Shown here one piece after another: positions 19,809 to 31,700 of a stretch of DNA of 64,000 nt; position 1 is the first letter of the stretch, and every line of letters starts with the position of its first letter. The position numbers and the translations under genes were made by a program. This DNA comes from Tubulanus polymorphus. Its lineage: Eukaryota > Nemertea > Palaeonemertea > Tubulaniformes > Tubulanidae. Location of the stretch: NCBI RefSeq assembly GCF_964204645.1, contig NC_134029.1:7768001-7832000 (forward strand), read 5' to 3'. The notes under the pieces are model-generated. The model ran no database searches, was not told the origin of the DNA, and saw only the letters and a program-made list of their open reading frames with translations.

Positions 19809-20804
19809 TTAACAATAAAACATTGATTTCAGTTGGCTTTTAAAGTACGGCAGCCTTATTATATAAACTGGAAAATTGACGATATAGTTGATAAGACTGA
19901 CGAACGAGACTAACCAATATAGCGCCAGCAGATTGTTCATGTCGTTTCTACTGACTAAATGAGGGTTCCTAACTACGTAGTAGCCGTATATCCAACCACC
20001 GATCAGTGGCAAATTGAAAACGATGAATATCGTCGAAACCATGATAAGCGTGACGCTGATCGAGGTTTCCTGGCGTTTAACCGTCGATTGGACGTCATTT
20101 TTGAACCAACGCGAATTCGATAACAACGACACGCTGATCAAGACGTTAATGACGAGCAGGAGCATCGCCGGTAAAACGTGGTAGAATAATATGAACAGCG
20201 TGAATGTAAGATGGTACGTCAAATCGGGATCTAATTGCCTTGTTTCGGTGCACACGGTAGCCTCATTGGCCGTGTTGTACTCGGGCGCCAATTCGTATAG
20301 AAACACCTGCCTCACTTCAACTGCCGTGGTCGAAACTGTGGAAAACACCAATAGATAAACCCGTTTTCGTTGAGAATTAAGCCACTGTTTGGCGAACATC
20401 GGGAATCTTATAGCTAGGAATCGCTCGAACGTCATAGCTATAGTGATTATCTCCGACATAGCCAGCGCCCAGCGCCTGCAGTAATACCCCAATCTGCATG
20501 TATGCAGGCTCAACCCTTCGAAGTCGAGAGAGTACTTGCCGAAGGATATTGCCGACAGGCCGTAGTTGAGCCATAAAACAAACCCCCAGAACACGTAGAA
20601 AGCGTCGACGAAAGCCAAGTAACACAAGTAGATAACCCCTGGTTTTCCCCATCGATGGTATCTTACGAAAACGACTACCGTTAATGCGTTGAACACGAAT
20701 CCCATTATAATCAACGGTAGAAACAGGTAACGCTCAAAAACAGCCGCCGCGGATTGGACGTAGATCAACGCAGGAAAGCGGTCTGTACGATTGGCAATAT
20801 TCAT
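19809..20804 (-). CDS. Class A (rhodopsin-like) G protein-coupled receptor, peptide-receptor type, single exon
   Basis: A 331-residue, seven-helix membrane receptor in one uninterrupted exon. Class A landmarks: N39 in TM1 (GFVFNAL), D67 in TM2 (LAFVD), C103 at the top of TM3 and C185 in the second extracellular loop for the disulfide, E127-R128-F129 at the end of TM3 in place of DRY, P212 in TM5, FNLP (263-266) in TM6, and N310-F-P-V-Y314 in TM7 in place of NPxxY. An N-glycosylation site NRT lies at residues 5-7, with no signal peptide. The third intracellular loop is short and basic (KRQ), and the tail ends in Cys, possibly palmitoylated. NFxxY with ERF resembles the FMRFamide/neuropeptide-type receptors common in invertebrates. 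The ligand cannot be inferred. Absence of introns suggests a retro-derived or expanded orphan family. Confidence 0.9.
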   Translation of the reverse strand: MNIANRTDRFPALIYVQSAAAVFERYLFLPLIIMGFVFNALTVVVFVRYHRWGKPGVIYLCYLAFVDAFYVFWGFVLWLNYGLSAISFGKYSLDFEGLSLHTCRLGYYCRRWALAMSEIITIAMTFERFLAIRFPMFAKQWLNSQRKRVYLLVFSTVSTTAVEVRQVFLYELAPEYNTANEATVCTETRQLDPDLTYHLTFTLFILFYHVLPAMLLLVINVLISVSLLSNSRWFKNDVQSTVKRQETSISVTLIMVSTIFIVFNLPLIGGWIYGYYVVRNPHLVSRNDMNNLLALYWLVSFVSLINYIVNFPVYIIRLPYFKSQLKSMFYC

Positions 20805-22385
20805 ATATTCGATCTTGCACGTGTCGCGAATCTTAGGAAAATTGGATTGACGACGAAACTGGCGCCTATCTACAGTCTAGATTTCTGTCTGCATCGATGA
20901 GATAAATGATTTGAGAATTGATGAGATTATATGTGGTAATAATAAACAGTATACGTGGAAACCAAATCGTATTGAAAATAAGTACAGATCTCGAGTCGTG
21001 CTTATCGCACAGGTATACGCTTTACTGATAGTGTCGAGGTATACTTACTAACTTGCTTATTAATGAAGCTCTAATAGTGCTCCAATAGGAATCTTGAAAT
21101 GCGATATCCAATTAAATACTTCACGCTTCGTAATGACTTCTGATATTAATATTCTTCTATATTCCGGAACGTTACCAGTTACTTACCAGGTACCAGCCAC
21201 CAATCATTCATTGAGGGAAAGATCATTTTTTTAAATATAAATGGTGTTAGATGCATTCTGCCAAAACATCATCATACATTTGAATAGGAAAATTAAAGTA
21301 CATGTACATATTTCTGGTTTGCAAAACAACATATAATGACACTGTGAAAACATGCAAATAGAAGTTGTGCTGCGCTTCTACAAATTCTAGCTTTCGTCTA
21401 TGTCAAAAAATGTCGGTACTCTGACCCAGGTACAAATCTTTCGGCCACGGCACGGAGGTCATTGGTTTCATTCAGTTCGCGATTGATACGATATAAATGA
21501 TACATGCCATAGGTGAGAAAAATATCGCCATGTTTTTTATTTTGTTTTTCTTTTTTGATTTATAACTGAAGCTTCAGAGAGAAGTACTGCCCTGACCAAT
21601 TCTTGTAAATTGGCGGCTGAGAATTTTTTTCAAAATTAGCGCTCCGAGATGCATTTTGAGCGTACGTATATTACTGGACTTGTTTCGCCTAACGTTCGCT
21701 CAGCACTAGTGCAGACCCAACCTACTGCAAATTATTCCCTAGAAAGGATTTCTTCTTGCCAAGGTTCGGGCCTTCAAGCGCATATAATCCTACGAGGGCT
21801 ATATTTTATGTGATATCTAACGAGAAAATGGTACTATTACTCAGAAAAACACATTCCGAAGATCTTTTCATTGAAAAACCACTGGCGTCTGATTCATTCG
21901 ACGACTCTTGGGTATTCCTTGAAACAACATCGCTTATTGCGATAATGAAGATTTGGCCGTCCGAATATTGAGCTGATTGTACAAAAACTAAGAAAGTTGT
22001 GAAAAAGTTCTCGAACATGGAAGAAGGAACTGCATGTTGTATCTCAATTGCACATCAGATTGCTACACATACACCTCATAGTTTCACAAGCCGGTCATCA
22101 TGCGTGTTTAGAAGATTAAAAGCCAAGTATGTCGGGCATAATGTTGGTATCTTCGTTTTAAAGTTGAAAATTGTTGCCTTGGAACAATGAACAATAAGAG
22201 CTGTTTGTTACCTTCATACTAAAACCTCTTAAAGAAACCAAGATGAAAATGTGTCGGTTCTGTAAGTCATCGTTTATTGCAATTCGGCAATTACAAAACA
22301 TGTTTTTCAGCAAAATGCACAACTTTCTCCTGTTTACCAACCTGTCAGGTGGATTTTTGTAAAAATAATATCCCAACAAAACAGA

Positions 22386-22430
22386 TGTATATATATATAT
22401 ATATATATTTATATAGATATATATCTGTTA
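22386..22430. repeat. TA-rich microsatellite
   Basis: TATATATATATATATATA followed by ATAGATATATAT; simple low-complexity sequence. Confidence 0.9.
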
Positions 22431-24639
22431 GGTTTATCTATAACAAACTTTGTACAAACTATAATCTATATAATTCATAAGTAAACTCCTCAAACCGTAG
22501 TTCAAAGTCTAACACAGTTGTTGTTCTTGCAGTCATTGTTTTTCGAAGGGTCATTCAACGACAAATGTGGAAAAACGTACAAATCCAAGCACAAAACATT
22601 AGATATTCTTAAAAGATGTAGAATTACGATAAATTACATATTACGTATATATATGTTTTAGCTGGTACATTTTGAATTCAGTACTGATTACAAACAGAAC
22701 AGAAACAAAACGATACATGAAGTTTGTCCTGAAAAAGGTCGATTTGAGTTTTTCATTTTGAATTCACACTTTTCTAAATAAACGAAATTAATTTCGGAAT
22801 TTGAAAATTATGACTGGGATATCCGAGGGTAATTTCCAGAATGCGCATAAACGCTGTTTCGGATTTTGAAAACAGATACACACAGTAAGCGATTATACAA
22901 CGAACTCTGACATCGATGACTCTAGCTATTCTTTGTAGGCTTATTTTGGGGACAATTCACGCGGTTATTCCCTTCACAAACTATAACATAGATAGTTCGT
23001 AAAAAGACGACCGTGATAGATCTATAAATCACAAACAATTTTTCTATGTACGTAAGAACGTGTTAGATCAATAACAAATCTAATTGTTTTTTTTTTCATT
23101 GTATATATTGTCGACTTATATTTCAATTTTACAAACTAACGATATATATCTACGTGAACTACTTTTCAAGACGTTGTATTTGATAACTGTTTCTTCCATT
23201 AGAGTCGGTGCTGTCGTAATGATTGATTTCGCAACAACTAGTGTAAAAACCAGTGCCCGACTTAAGTTCTAAAATTGACGTTCTGGGGGAAGAAATTTCT
23301 AAGCCGATGGCGAACGCATTTGTGATCTTTAGAAAGCGTTAAATCAGAGTTAAAATAGGGCCCCGATCTTAGGCTTACTGCTGAACTTGCTACAAAAAAC
23401 CGACACCATATTTCTCTTTCGCTGACGCTATTATGATATAAAAATCTACAAAAATTATCACTTATCTACAGGGAATGAATATTATCATAAATACGTACGG
23501 TTTCTGGTATTATTATCACATTTTACTTGGCGTCTTATATAAAACAACAACAACTTACCGCATCGGTCTATTACATATCTATAGCTATTAGTTATCATAA
23601 TATAATGGGTATGGGTAATACTTATAGACTGATATTCTTCATACATGCGCGTAAACATAAGCCAATTTAGTTAGTTTTTTTCCACAGCTTCATTAAATCT
23701 ATTGATTACTAAACGTATTCAATATTCAATAATCGTATATCGGTAATTTGAATATAAATGTAGGTAATTATAAAGGTAGGTTGACAATTGAATATACATT
23801 GAATCATATCTACACAGGTCAGGGACTTCAGATTGCACTGCGCCAATTTATTGTCAATGTGAAAGTTATTTGGTTTCGTATCAAAGCGTTTCCATATAAT
23901 GCTCGATGACTGCCTTATGTATCATGAAGATATTTCATGCACCATAGACCGTACAGATAGCCCATATAGCCAATTTGCTGAATTTTAAGATAATTTCAAT
24001 GAAACCAGTCCTTGCATCCCTGACCTGCGAATTCGGAAAGGATTTCATCTAATCCAGGGCTCGGTTCCATAGTTCAGATGAAAATTTGACCCAGAGATAA
24101 CTCATTGAAAATGAAACTCTAACTGTGGAACTGGGTCCTCTAGCGCGATCACAGATCAAAGTCGACATAAAGGTCGTGCACGTTTCTTGACAGTGTCATT
24201 TGTGCAAATAGAAATCACAAAAACTTCGCACACAGCATTTCTGGATTTATTAGATTTCAAATCTAGTTTTTAATCCAGAGAGCTGTGTAGAGTTGGCCAG
24301 TTTGACCGTCAGAACTGCTGATCCAACAAACAATAAGTACACGATACAAGCAATATGATAATGGGCACGTAAAAAGAAATCTGTGACTGATGACAATCAT
24401 TTCTGTGTTCGCCCATCAATGATGAAGATTAAAGATGGCCGCTGCACGACCTCTATTGACCTTCAAAACCGTGTAAATTTCATAGCATGTAGCTGTGGAA
24501 AATATGGTTCGGACTATACCCAGATTATTTTTCAAAGCAATATTACAGATGATTGTACGTGCTGCACACCACTCAATAAACCGGCTCGATTTTCTTCCCA
24601 ACGAAACCGAATACGTTGCATATAATCAGTGAACCATAT

Positions 24640-24770
24640 CGGTCGATTGGCTATCGAACGCGCCGAACTGGCTGTCGATTGGATATCGACGCGCCGAACT
24701 GGCTGTTGATTGGCTATCGACGCGCCGAACTGACTGTTGATAGGCTATCGAACGCGCCGAACTGGTTGTT
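24640..24770. repeat. Tandem repeat, unit about 34 bp, about four copies
   Basis: Units of GATTGGCTATCGA, CGCGCCGAACTGGCTGTT recur four times with small changes (near 24646, 24680, 24713 and 24742). The period follows from the spacing of GCGCCGAACT. Confidence 0.88.
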
Positions 24771-25090
24771 TTTTTATAGTGAAGGTTGCAACATTGTTCT
24801 TGTTTTTTCAGATCTAGTCTATCATACATAATGAGGTTGGGAATCACTGTCGACAAGTAATTGCCGGTGCGGTAAAAATACCCGATAACAAACGAGGGTG
24901 TGATCAAACCCCGATATTGTCATATATTCAATCGCACGATGGAACATGATCGATCTCATCAACAATGTTTAATTGTCTGTGTATAATGTGTATATACATA
25001 TACAGGATCATTTGATTATTTTGGTCTGGATGGCGCTAACATAGAATGGCATTTTAGTAACTAAATATATACGTATTAGCTTATATATTA

Positions 25091-25614
25091 TTACACTATT
25101 GACTCTCGATCAGAAGAATGTTTATCTGCATCCTTATCCGCTTCTTTTTCCTTCTCCTTGTCATCCTTATCCTTTTTCTTATCTTTCTTACTGCCTACGA
25201 TAGTTAGACCGCGAATGCTACTCAGCGATAAACTAGATCGAGACTTTTTCATGTCTTTATCCAATTCCAGCAAGTGATCCTTTTCCTGATCCTTATTTTC
25301 CTTTTCTTTCTTCGTACCGGATGTGGTACTCTCGGCAAGTGACTCGTCACTTCCGCTCGCCATCGGCGTCGATTGATAGATGATTTCGTTGACTGTGTGA
25401 CAGTCTTCTTCGAGATCGGCCCGACTGCTTACCATGCTCGGGTTTTTACCGATTTTGTTCAGTCGTTCTGCGGCCACGGTTTCCATGGTCCGCCTCATCA
25501 CAGGGTAGTTATCAAGTACGGCGTTAAAGTGTTCGACGGACAGCGAGAACAGATTACAGTACGTCTCCGCCCGTACGCTAGCAACTCGTTTCGCATTCGT
25601 GAGCAAACATATTT
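25091..25614 (-). CDS. HCN: HCN channel last exon: phosphate-binding cassette, C-helix and charged tail
   Basis: Starts EICLLTNAKRVASVRAETYC, completing the phosphate-binding cassette: the Glu of FGE and the Arg of RVAS bind the ribose and phosphate. The C-helix (FNAVLDNYPVMRRTMETVAA) and RLNKIGKNPS follow. A divergent tail of roughly 110 residues comes next: a Ser/Thr-rich stretch, a Lys-Glu-Asp run (KKDKKKDKDDKEKEKEADKD) and the end DRESIV. The cassette has Val after Arg where vertebrate HCNs have Thr. Tails in this family are poorly conserved. Confidence 0.97.
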
Positions 25615-25697
25615 CTGTAAAATTGAAAAGAAATTCAGACTTAAAATTCCAATTGTGAGAACACGAAATGTATGGCGAGGAACTTTTTTTGAAATAC
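25615..25697 (-). other. Short HCN intron inside the CNBD
   Basis: 83-bp GT-AG intron between the G and E of the FGE motif, phase 1. Confidence 0.95.
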
Positions 25698-25941
25698 CTC
25701 CGAAGTATGAACCGTCTGATAGACTGGTCGCCACCTCCCCGTCCTTAGTGATTATATCGACAATGCCTTCCTGTATGAAATACATCTTCGTTCCTAAGGT
25801 ACCCTCTTTGATGATAATGTCTCCGGGTTGGAAGACCTCGTACTTTAACTTAGAGATGACGTCGGACACAAAAAGCGGATCGGCGTGGGTGAAAAACGGA
25901 ACGGCGGCCACGAGCGCCCGGCAGTTGTAGTTGATAATTTG
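25698..25941 (-). CDS. HCN: HCN channel exon: end of C-linker and first half of the CNBD
   Basis: 244 nt. Encodes QIINYNCRALVAAVPFFTHA, then the CNBD beta roll with VFQPGDIIIKEGTLGTKMYF, IQEGIVDI, GEVATSLSDGSYFG. It is interrupted by an intron just before the Glu of FGE. GDIIIKEG and GSYFGE are canonical cyclic-nucleotide-binding signatures. Confidence 0.97.
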
Positions 25942-26364
25942 CTGTAAAATAGAATGTAAAAAATGTATGATTAAATCTAAACCTTATTTTGAACCGAAAA
26001 CTTAGATCCACTCAAGTAGCCGATTGGTTTACAAATGCTAAGCTTGACTAACTGACCAATAAAACAAATAGATATTTACTCAAATAAATGTTAAATGTTA
26101 TTCAAACTTATGTTTTAATCCTTTTATATTCAGTGTTTTGAATTACTTCAAATATTATTATTGTAAACCGCTTTGAAACACATGTGAAAGGCGGTATAAA
26201 AATAAAGATAATAATAATTATGAATATTATTGTTATTATTACTATCATTATTATTATAAATACACGTACCCACCTATGAATTATCTAAGTATTGTCATAA
26301 TCTGTTTTGAAAAAGAAGAAAAGTAGATCTCCAGTTCGATGTACACATCGAGTAAAATACGCAC
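25942..26364 (-). other. HCN intron within the C-linker, with a SINE-tail-like repeat
   Basis: 423-bp intron. Contains GTAAACCGCTTTGAAA, TGAAAGGCGGTATAAAAATA and an ATT-rich tail (26159-26265), described separately. Confidence 0.9.
26159..26265. repeat. Possible SINE 3' tail
   Basis: An imperfect stem CCGCTTTGAAA...GAAAGGCGG is followed by TATAAAAATAAAG and an ATT/AAT-rich run. That resembles the conserved 3' tail of several animal SINE families, recalled and not searched. No tRNA-like head is visible upstream within the intron. Confidence 0.45.
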
Positions 26365-26511
26365 CTCTCTTAAACATTCCGATAATTCCGACATGATGGC
26401 CTCCTCATCAAACATCTTTCCCTGATATCGGTGTTCATAGTAATCCGTTATTCGCTGTCTCAATTCACGAGGGAATTTCCTATAACCCATGTATTCTTCT
26501 ACTTGTTTGAA
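26365..26511 (-). CDS. HCN: HCN channel exon: C-linker A'-B' helices
   Basis: 147 nt, 49 codons, phase 0. Encodes [37 protein letters not shown] and [11 protein letters not shown]. This is the tetramerising C-linker that couples the CNBD to the gate. Acceptor CATTTCAG, donor GAG|GTGCGT. Confidence 0.96.
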
Positions 26512-28021
26512 CTGAAATGAAAAAAAAAATCCGACAAATGGATTAATTGTATCATAAAGGATGGTGATACATTCGCAGTATTCCCAAGAATATCATCTAC
26601 ACGATTCGTGATATCAGCTCGCGTCATTTTACGTTACAGTCGTTTGCGTTGCATTTTAAAAACTCAAGACAGCTATGTGGAATACGAGTCATGTAATTTG
26701 ATATCAAGCGCATATGCCTGATTATATTTCTATTTCCAAAATAGGAATCTCGCAGCTCCATCACTCTAAATTCACTGGCATGATGTAAATTCTGAATCAA
26801 TTTCCGTTCACCGCTCTACAATTAGCGCGCATAAAAGATTCAGCCACGATTTTTTCCTCGCGCTTCAGTAATCGCTACATATTTCCTAATTTCCCATCTA
26901 GATAAGGTAATCTATACTATCATCAAATATGTTACCGCTACTACAGTCTTGTAATGATCAAGAATTTGATGATTATAATTGTTGATTTCAGTGATAAACG
27001 GATAGTGCTTCAGTGATTCCGTATCTAACAGAGTGACGAATGAATAGTGGATCGGATCACTTCTTTGGTGAACGGATCCAGCTATAATATATTTCGGCAA
27101 ATATATCCATGTTTGTCTACATAATATGGATCTAACAAATTACACGATCGTAATCTATTTCAGTCCCATGCATGACATTTGACACTTCTAATGAGCTGAT
27201 TCCTAAAAGTAGAGTAGACTGTCATTTAGATAAGTATAGGTGGCAAACTTCTTCGTTTTAGTTTTCCACAAGGATGACTGTGCAACTAAATGAAAAACAT
27301 TCTTTCGTTTCTAATTGTCTAAATCGTCTTGATCGTCCCCGATATAGAGAACTATCCTAACAGCTTTACACTTGAAAGTAAATGTCAGAACTTACTTCAA
27401 AAGCTCCACCCTGCATATCGAATTGCAACAAAAGTATATAGATTCATTTCGTTTATAGTAAATGTGAAATGTATACGCCTCAGCGTTCAACACAGGAATA
27501 TAATATATTTGAGACACTGAACAAGTTTCTCAAGTTATCATTGTCAATAAGATGCCCTCCTTTGTCCTTATCAATGATAATCGTATATTCTCCCTAGTCA
27601 TTATCAATAAGGATCACATTATGCCCTTCTCTTATTTTCATTCTTTCGTTTCAACATTTCAAGTGCAAGATAAGATCGTTTGCTGTTAGATTTAGTTGTC
27701 AGAACGGGGTCTTCAATTGATAACACTAAAGGTTACAGGTGAACGCTAAAAAGTCTAACAATTTAGAAGAAGCCATGATAGTTGGAATACAAATTTCCCA
27801 CTGAAAAGGTTAATCGCAAATAACGATGCATTTCAATTAATTATTCAGGGCTTTGTAAAAAAGCACCTCGCATTTTCTTAGGATATTACAAGATGCAGGT
27901 TTATACTTACGCAAAAGGGCAGATTTTGTAAAACATCTGACAGAACAGATTCGGTTTTCCTTGTTGAGATACTGTTTATAGTTCGAGCACAAAATGAAAC
28001 AATCAAAGAAATGTTACTAAC
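26512..28021 (-). other. HCN intron between S6 and the C-linker
   Basis: 1.5 kb, AT-rich. Partly duplicated TTATCAATAAGGA-like motifs occur near 27540-27620. No gene or strong repeat seen. Confidence 0.6.
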
Positions 28022-28240
28022 CTTTTCTCGATAGAGTCGTTTGGATGTGTCAAAGGACTGGATGAGAGTTGTTGCGTGACCAACAAACAGTGCATAGCAC
28101 GTGGCTCCTGTGAGCATGCTGACCATCGTTAGCCAAACGTCAGTCAGATTCTGAGGCGGAAAGCGACCATAACCGATGCATAACATGTGAGACAACGCTT
28201 TGAAAAGCGCCCACGTGTACTGATCCCACCAGTATGCTTT
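28022..28240 (-). CDS. HCN: HCN channel exon: pore helix, GYG filter and S6
   Basis: 219 nt, 73 codons, phase 0. Encodes [20 protein letters not shown], the filter [30 protein letters not shown] (S6), then [20 protein letters not shown] at the start of the C-linker. CIGYG (Cys before Ile-Gly-Tyr-Gly, not the TVGYG of Kv channels) and GHAT are HCN-diagnostic. Confidence 0.97.
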
Positions 28241-28629
28241 CTGAAAAAGAATTCCAAAAAGCATTAACGAGCATCTCGGTTCTATGGAATGGTAAATCAA
28301 AAGCAGAGCACGCCTCCACCTCACAGGGCCAACTTCGGTTTTTGCAGTTAGTCGACTATAGTGGTCGGAGCTAATCATCGAACGCACTATAGTTTGGTCG
28401 TTACGTATTTCACAGTGTCGGTCATCTTGGAATTTGGTCCGAACTACAGCGACTGTGCTTAACCAGCGTGGTCGACCATTTCGAGATCCTAGTTTCGACT
28501 AATTGACATTCAGTTTCATTTAGTTCGATTATAATCGACTAACTCCGATAACGAAGTTCACCCAGGATGGCAAGAGTTTTGCGCTATGGAATTAGATGCC
28601 CTCAAAGTGACATGGAATGTTTTTCATAC
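28241..28629 (-). other. HCN intron between S5 and the pore
   Basis: 389-bp GT-AG intron, phase 0, with nothing recognisable inside. Confidence 0.85.
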
Positions 28630-28779
28630 CTGTAATTCGTTAATCGCAATCCATGAACTGGATGGGAAATCCTGAAGCATTGGAACTAGAAATTGCAAGC
28701 ATCCATTCCAATGGCCGAGTAGTATCATCAGACATATCAGATTGAAGATCCGGATGAACATACCAGCAAAATTGAGGAA
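28630..28779 (-). CDS. HCN: HCN channel exon: S5 and pore turret
   Basis: 150 nt, 50 codons, phase 0 at both ends. Encodes FLNFAGMFIRIFNLICLMIL (S5), LGHWNGCLQFLVPMLQDFP and the turret WIAINELQ. The wording is close to the insect Ih S5-pore region as I recall it. The join to the preceding exon leaves the S4-S5 linker shorter than in relatives (see findings). Confidence 0.94.
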
Positions 28780-31700
28780 CTGAAATTCAAAAGATTTTTC
28801 AACCATGAATAGCGTAATCGGCGAGCGACATGATCTTATTAATATGGTGTTAAAACTCCAAATAACGAAACCCTTGATACACCACGAAAAAGAAAAATGT
28901 ATAGCCATATTTCGCATTATTAGCAATTCATATCTTCACCAACTCATTTTTCTCGACACGAGCTAACTAAACACCGTAAAATTATGATAAAACAATGAAA
29001 GGGACGGAACCACACAACAGAGCGCTAGGAAAATATAGAAAAAAACTGGCGAGGCAGCGAACACAGTACTTATCAACGAGGGGAGCTAGATGAACAAAAA
29101 ACATGCACAAAACAAAGATATTCTATAATTATGAAACATGAAAACATCAGAGATAAATATCATGCCAAGACGAATACCCTTCACAATACACACGCACACA
29201 AAGAAGAGGAAAATTTCTGAAATAAGTACGAAAACGTTTAATTACAAGAAAAAAATCACTCGTTGTTTTTACCATCGCCATCTACGAATTGTGATATTAG
29301 TTTTTTTCCCGATCCTACGGAAGCGTCCTGGGGCATTGGATAAAGATTTTTCGATTTAATCCAAACGTAATATCTCGAAATAACGTCTCGTTTTCTGAAT
29401 AATCTCGTTTTCTGAATTTACTTTGGCATAATATCTCGGAATAAGATATTGGCACATTAAATACTTAATTCTACATTACAGCATATTATTCCGACATGTT
29501 TTCTCAAATTAAACTCGACGACATTCTGAAATAAGTGTACACATCTTATTCCGAGATATGACCGAGTAAATTTGCAAAACGTTTTATTTAATGGAAATTT
29601 CCCCGGGTAGTGTGAATTTCCACTGATTAAAAACAAATTTGAATCAATTCCGACGTGATATCTCAGAGAAAAATGATTTCGATTAAATCAAAACGTTTGA
29701 CAATTTCATTCCGAGCTCAGAATTACGATTCCGAAAATATTCTTCATCTCATGCCCCCGGGACGCTTCCGTTATCATCCTAATCATCCTAATTCGGAATA
29801 AAAATGGCTGAACCTAAATTCGTGATATTAGCTTTTCGTGTGTATGAATATAAATCAAATCTCGATTTTGAAATAAAGCAATACATAATCGTCGGTTAAG
29901 AATTGAAACTTAAGAAGAATCGTTGAAGAAGACTCGCTGTGAAGTTTTTTCGATCGAATATCGAAAATGATTAAACGGTGAGAATATACGGTGATTCTGC
30001 AATACGTCCCCTAAAACAGCAGTGCTCGTTAGTATAATACGATTAACAGCCATGTTTTTCTTTTAATTATTCTGGCTTAATTAATCATAGCAAGTAACAA
30101 AGTGTCTAAACTATCTACCATTTATAGTCTAAAAAGCGTTCTCTAATACGGGAAACTAACTTTTGCCATCATATTTATAACGCTAATGGGAACGTTGTTG
30201 ATGTGGGTTTCGTATATTCGTGTTTGGAAATGCTAGCTCTAGCTCAAATGTTAGCAGGCGAAATACGTTATTAGGATTTCGAAATCTGCGAATGGAGGTG
30301 ACAATGTGTATGGAAAGATGGCGGCTTGGTGTTAACTGATTAGTTCTTATATATGTCTTGCTGTAGGACCGAACGTCTTGCGAAGAGAGTTAGGCTTATC
30401 AATCTAAATCTGAGGATCTGATATTGCCACCTTGTTTTGACGTGTTTGTTGTGTAACGCTGAAGACTTGTCTCTCTAGATATCTATTCGATCCGCTCGTC
30501 GAAGATTTCTATGCGTCGCCGTCCGTTCGAGCGAAAGCGTTAACGGCAAACGGCGTAAATTCTAATTAAAAATTGACGTCGCGGTTCAATCGATGTGCGC
30601 AAAATGCAGACAGCCAGAAATGAAAATTGCTCAGCATAAAATTACACTGTTGGCGATTATAGGCACGATAATAATATTCTGATACAGTTGTTGTACTCAT
30701 CTTTATCAATCGAAACAAACGGAATTCTAAGCGAAACTGATCAACTGCATTGCTCCGGAGTTGGCCAAATGAGGTCAGACAACTCGGAGCACTGAGCAGT
30801 CGAAAAAAGCTAAAGGATTAGCAAGGGGGTCACTTCTATGTGGGTATAGATAGCAATGTAAACACGACTTGGGCAGTAGCTCAAATCACCAGAATAAGAA
30901 GGTTCGATAAGAAGGTTGTCTTATTTCCTTTGTGCAAACTGGCCCCATCATCAGATGGATGTTAGTATTGGTATCATGTATAAGTGTTTTATTTTTTGTT
31001 AATATACGTATCATCCGTAGTATGTTAATTGATATATATATAAATGGAAATTAATAAAATAATGGAAAATGAAGAGCTAGTTCTAGCATTTAAAATATAC
31101 AGGCGAATGTGAAAGGCATACCGCTTTTGTTTCCCCATATCCGAGAGTTAGCTGTGAAGAAAGAATGAATAATTATAATAGAATAAAACAAGTTCATCAT
31201 GGCGATTATAACGGTTTGGATATATTTCGTCCGATCATCAGTCGAAGTCTTGGCGCATTACGTGTCGTTGCGTCTAAAGAAAGATAGAGAAATACGTGGT
31301 GTATATTCGTGCCTTATTTGGAGAAAAAATTGTGCTCGCTAAATACCCTTACAGAGTGACCCCCTAACGCTTTGCCTTGCTCTGGCATTACTATCGTTAT
31401 GTTTACTCCTCATAAACTCGAACCAATGTTTAGATTTTTTTTTATACAAAATACGCGGAGACGACCGTTCGCCGTGTATCCGGGTACTTTGAATGCAGTA
31501 CGAGCCACGGATCTGCGGCATTCCCTACCAATCGGTGCAGATTGCGTGCATTTCGGCAAAATAAGGATAGTAAAGAGAAAAGTGTCCAAAATATGGGCGT
31601 TTCCGCAGTGCATTGAAACAAAGGAAATATACAAATATCAGTCAAACACGAAGGTATCCGGAGTTAGGGCACCAGGACGAGTGTCAATTGTAACCAGATT

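Larger units (their letters stand above)
20805..25090. other. Intergenic region between the GPCR and the HCN 3' end
   Basis: AT-rich, with a TA microsatellite (about 22386-22430) and a 34-bp tandem repeat (24640-24770). It includes the GPCR 5' flank and the HCN 3' UTR. A minus-strand AATAAA at 24246-24251 would give the HCN transcript a 3' UTR of about 840 nt, which is unproven. Open frames at 24383-24625 and 21756-21971 have no recognisable domain. Confidence 0.5.

Noticed and set aside
25373-25930. 185-codon plus-strand open frame
   Set aside because: Antisense to the two HCN CNBD exons and the intron between them.
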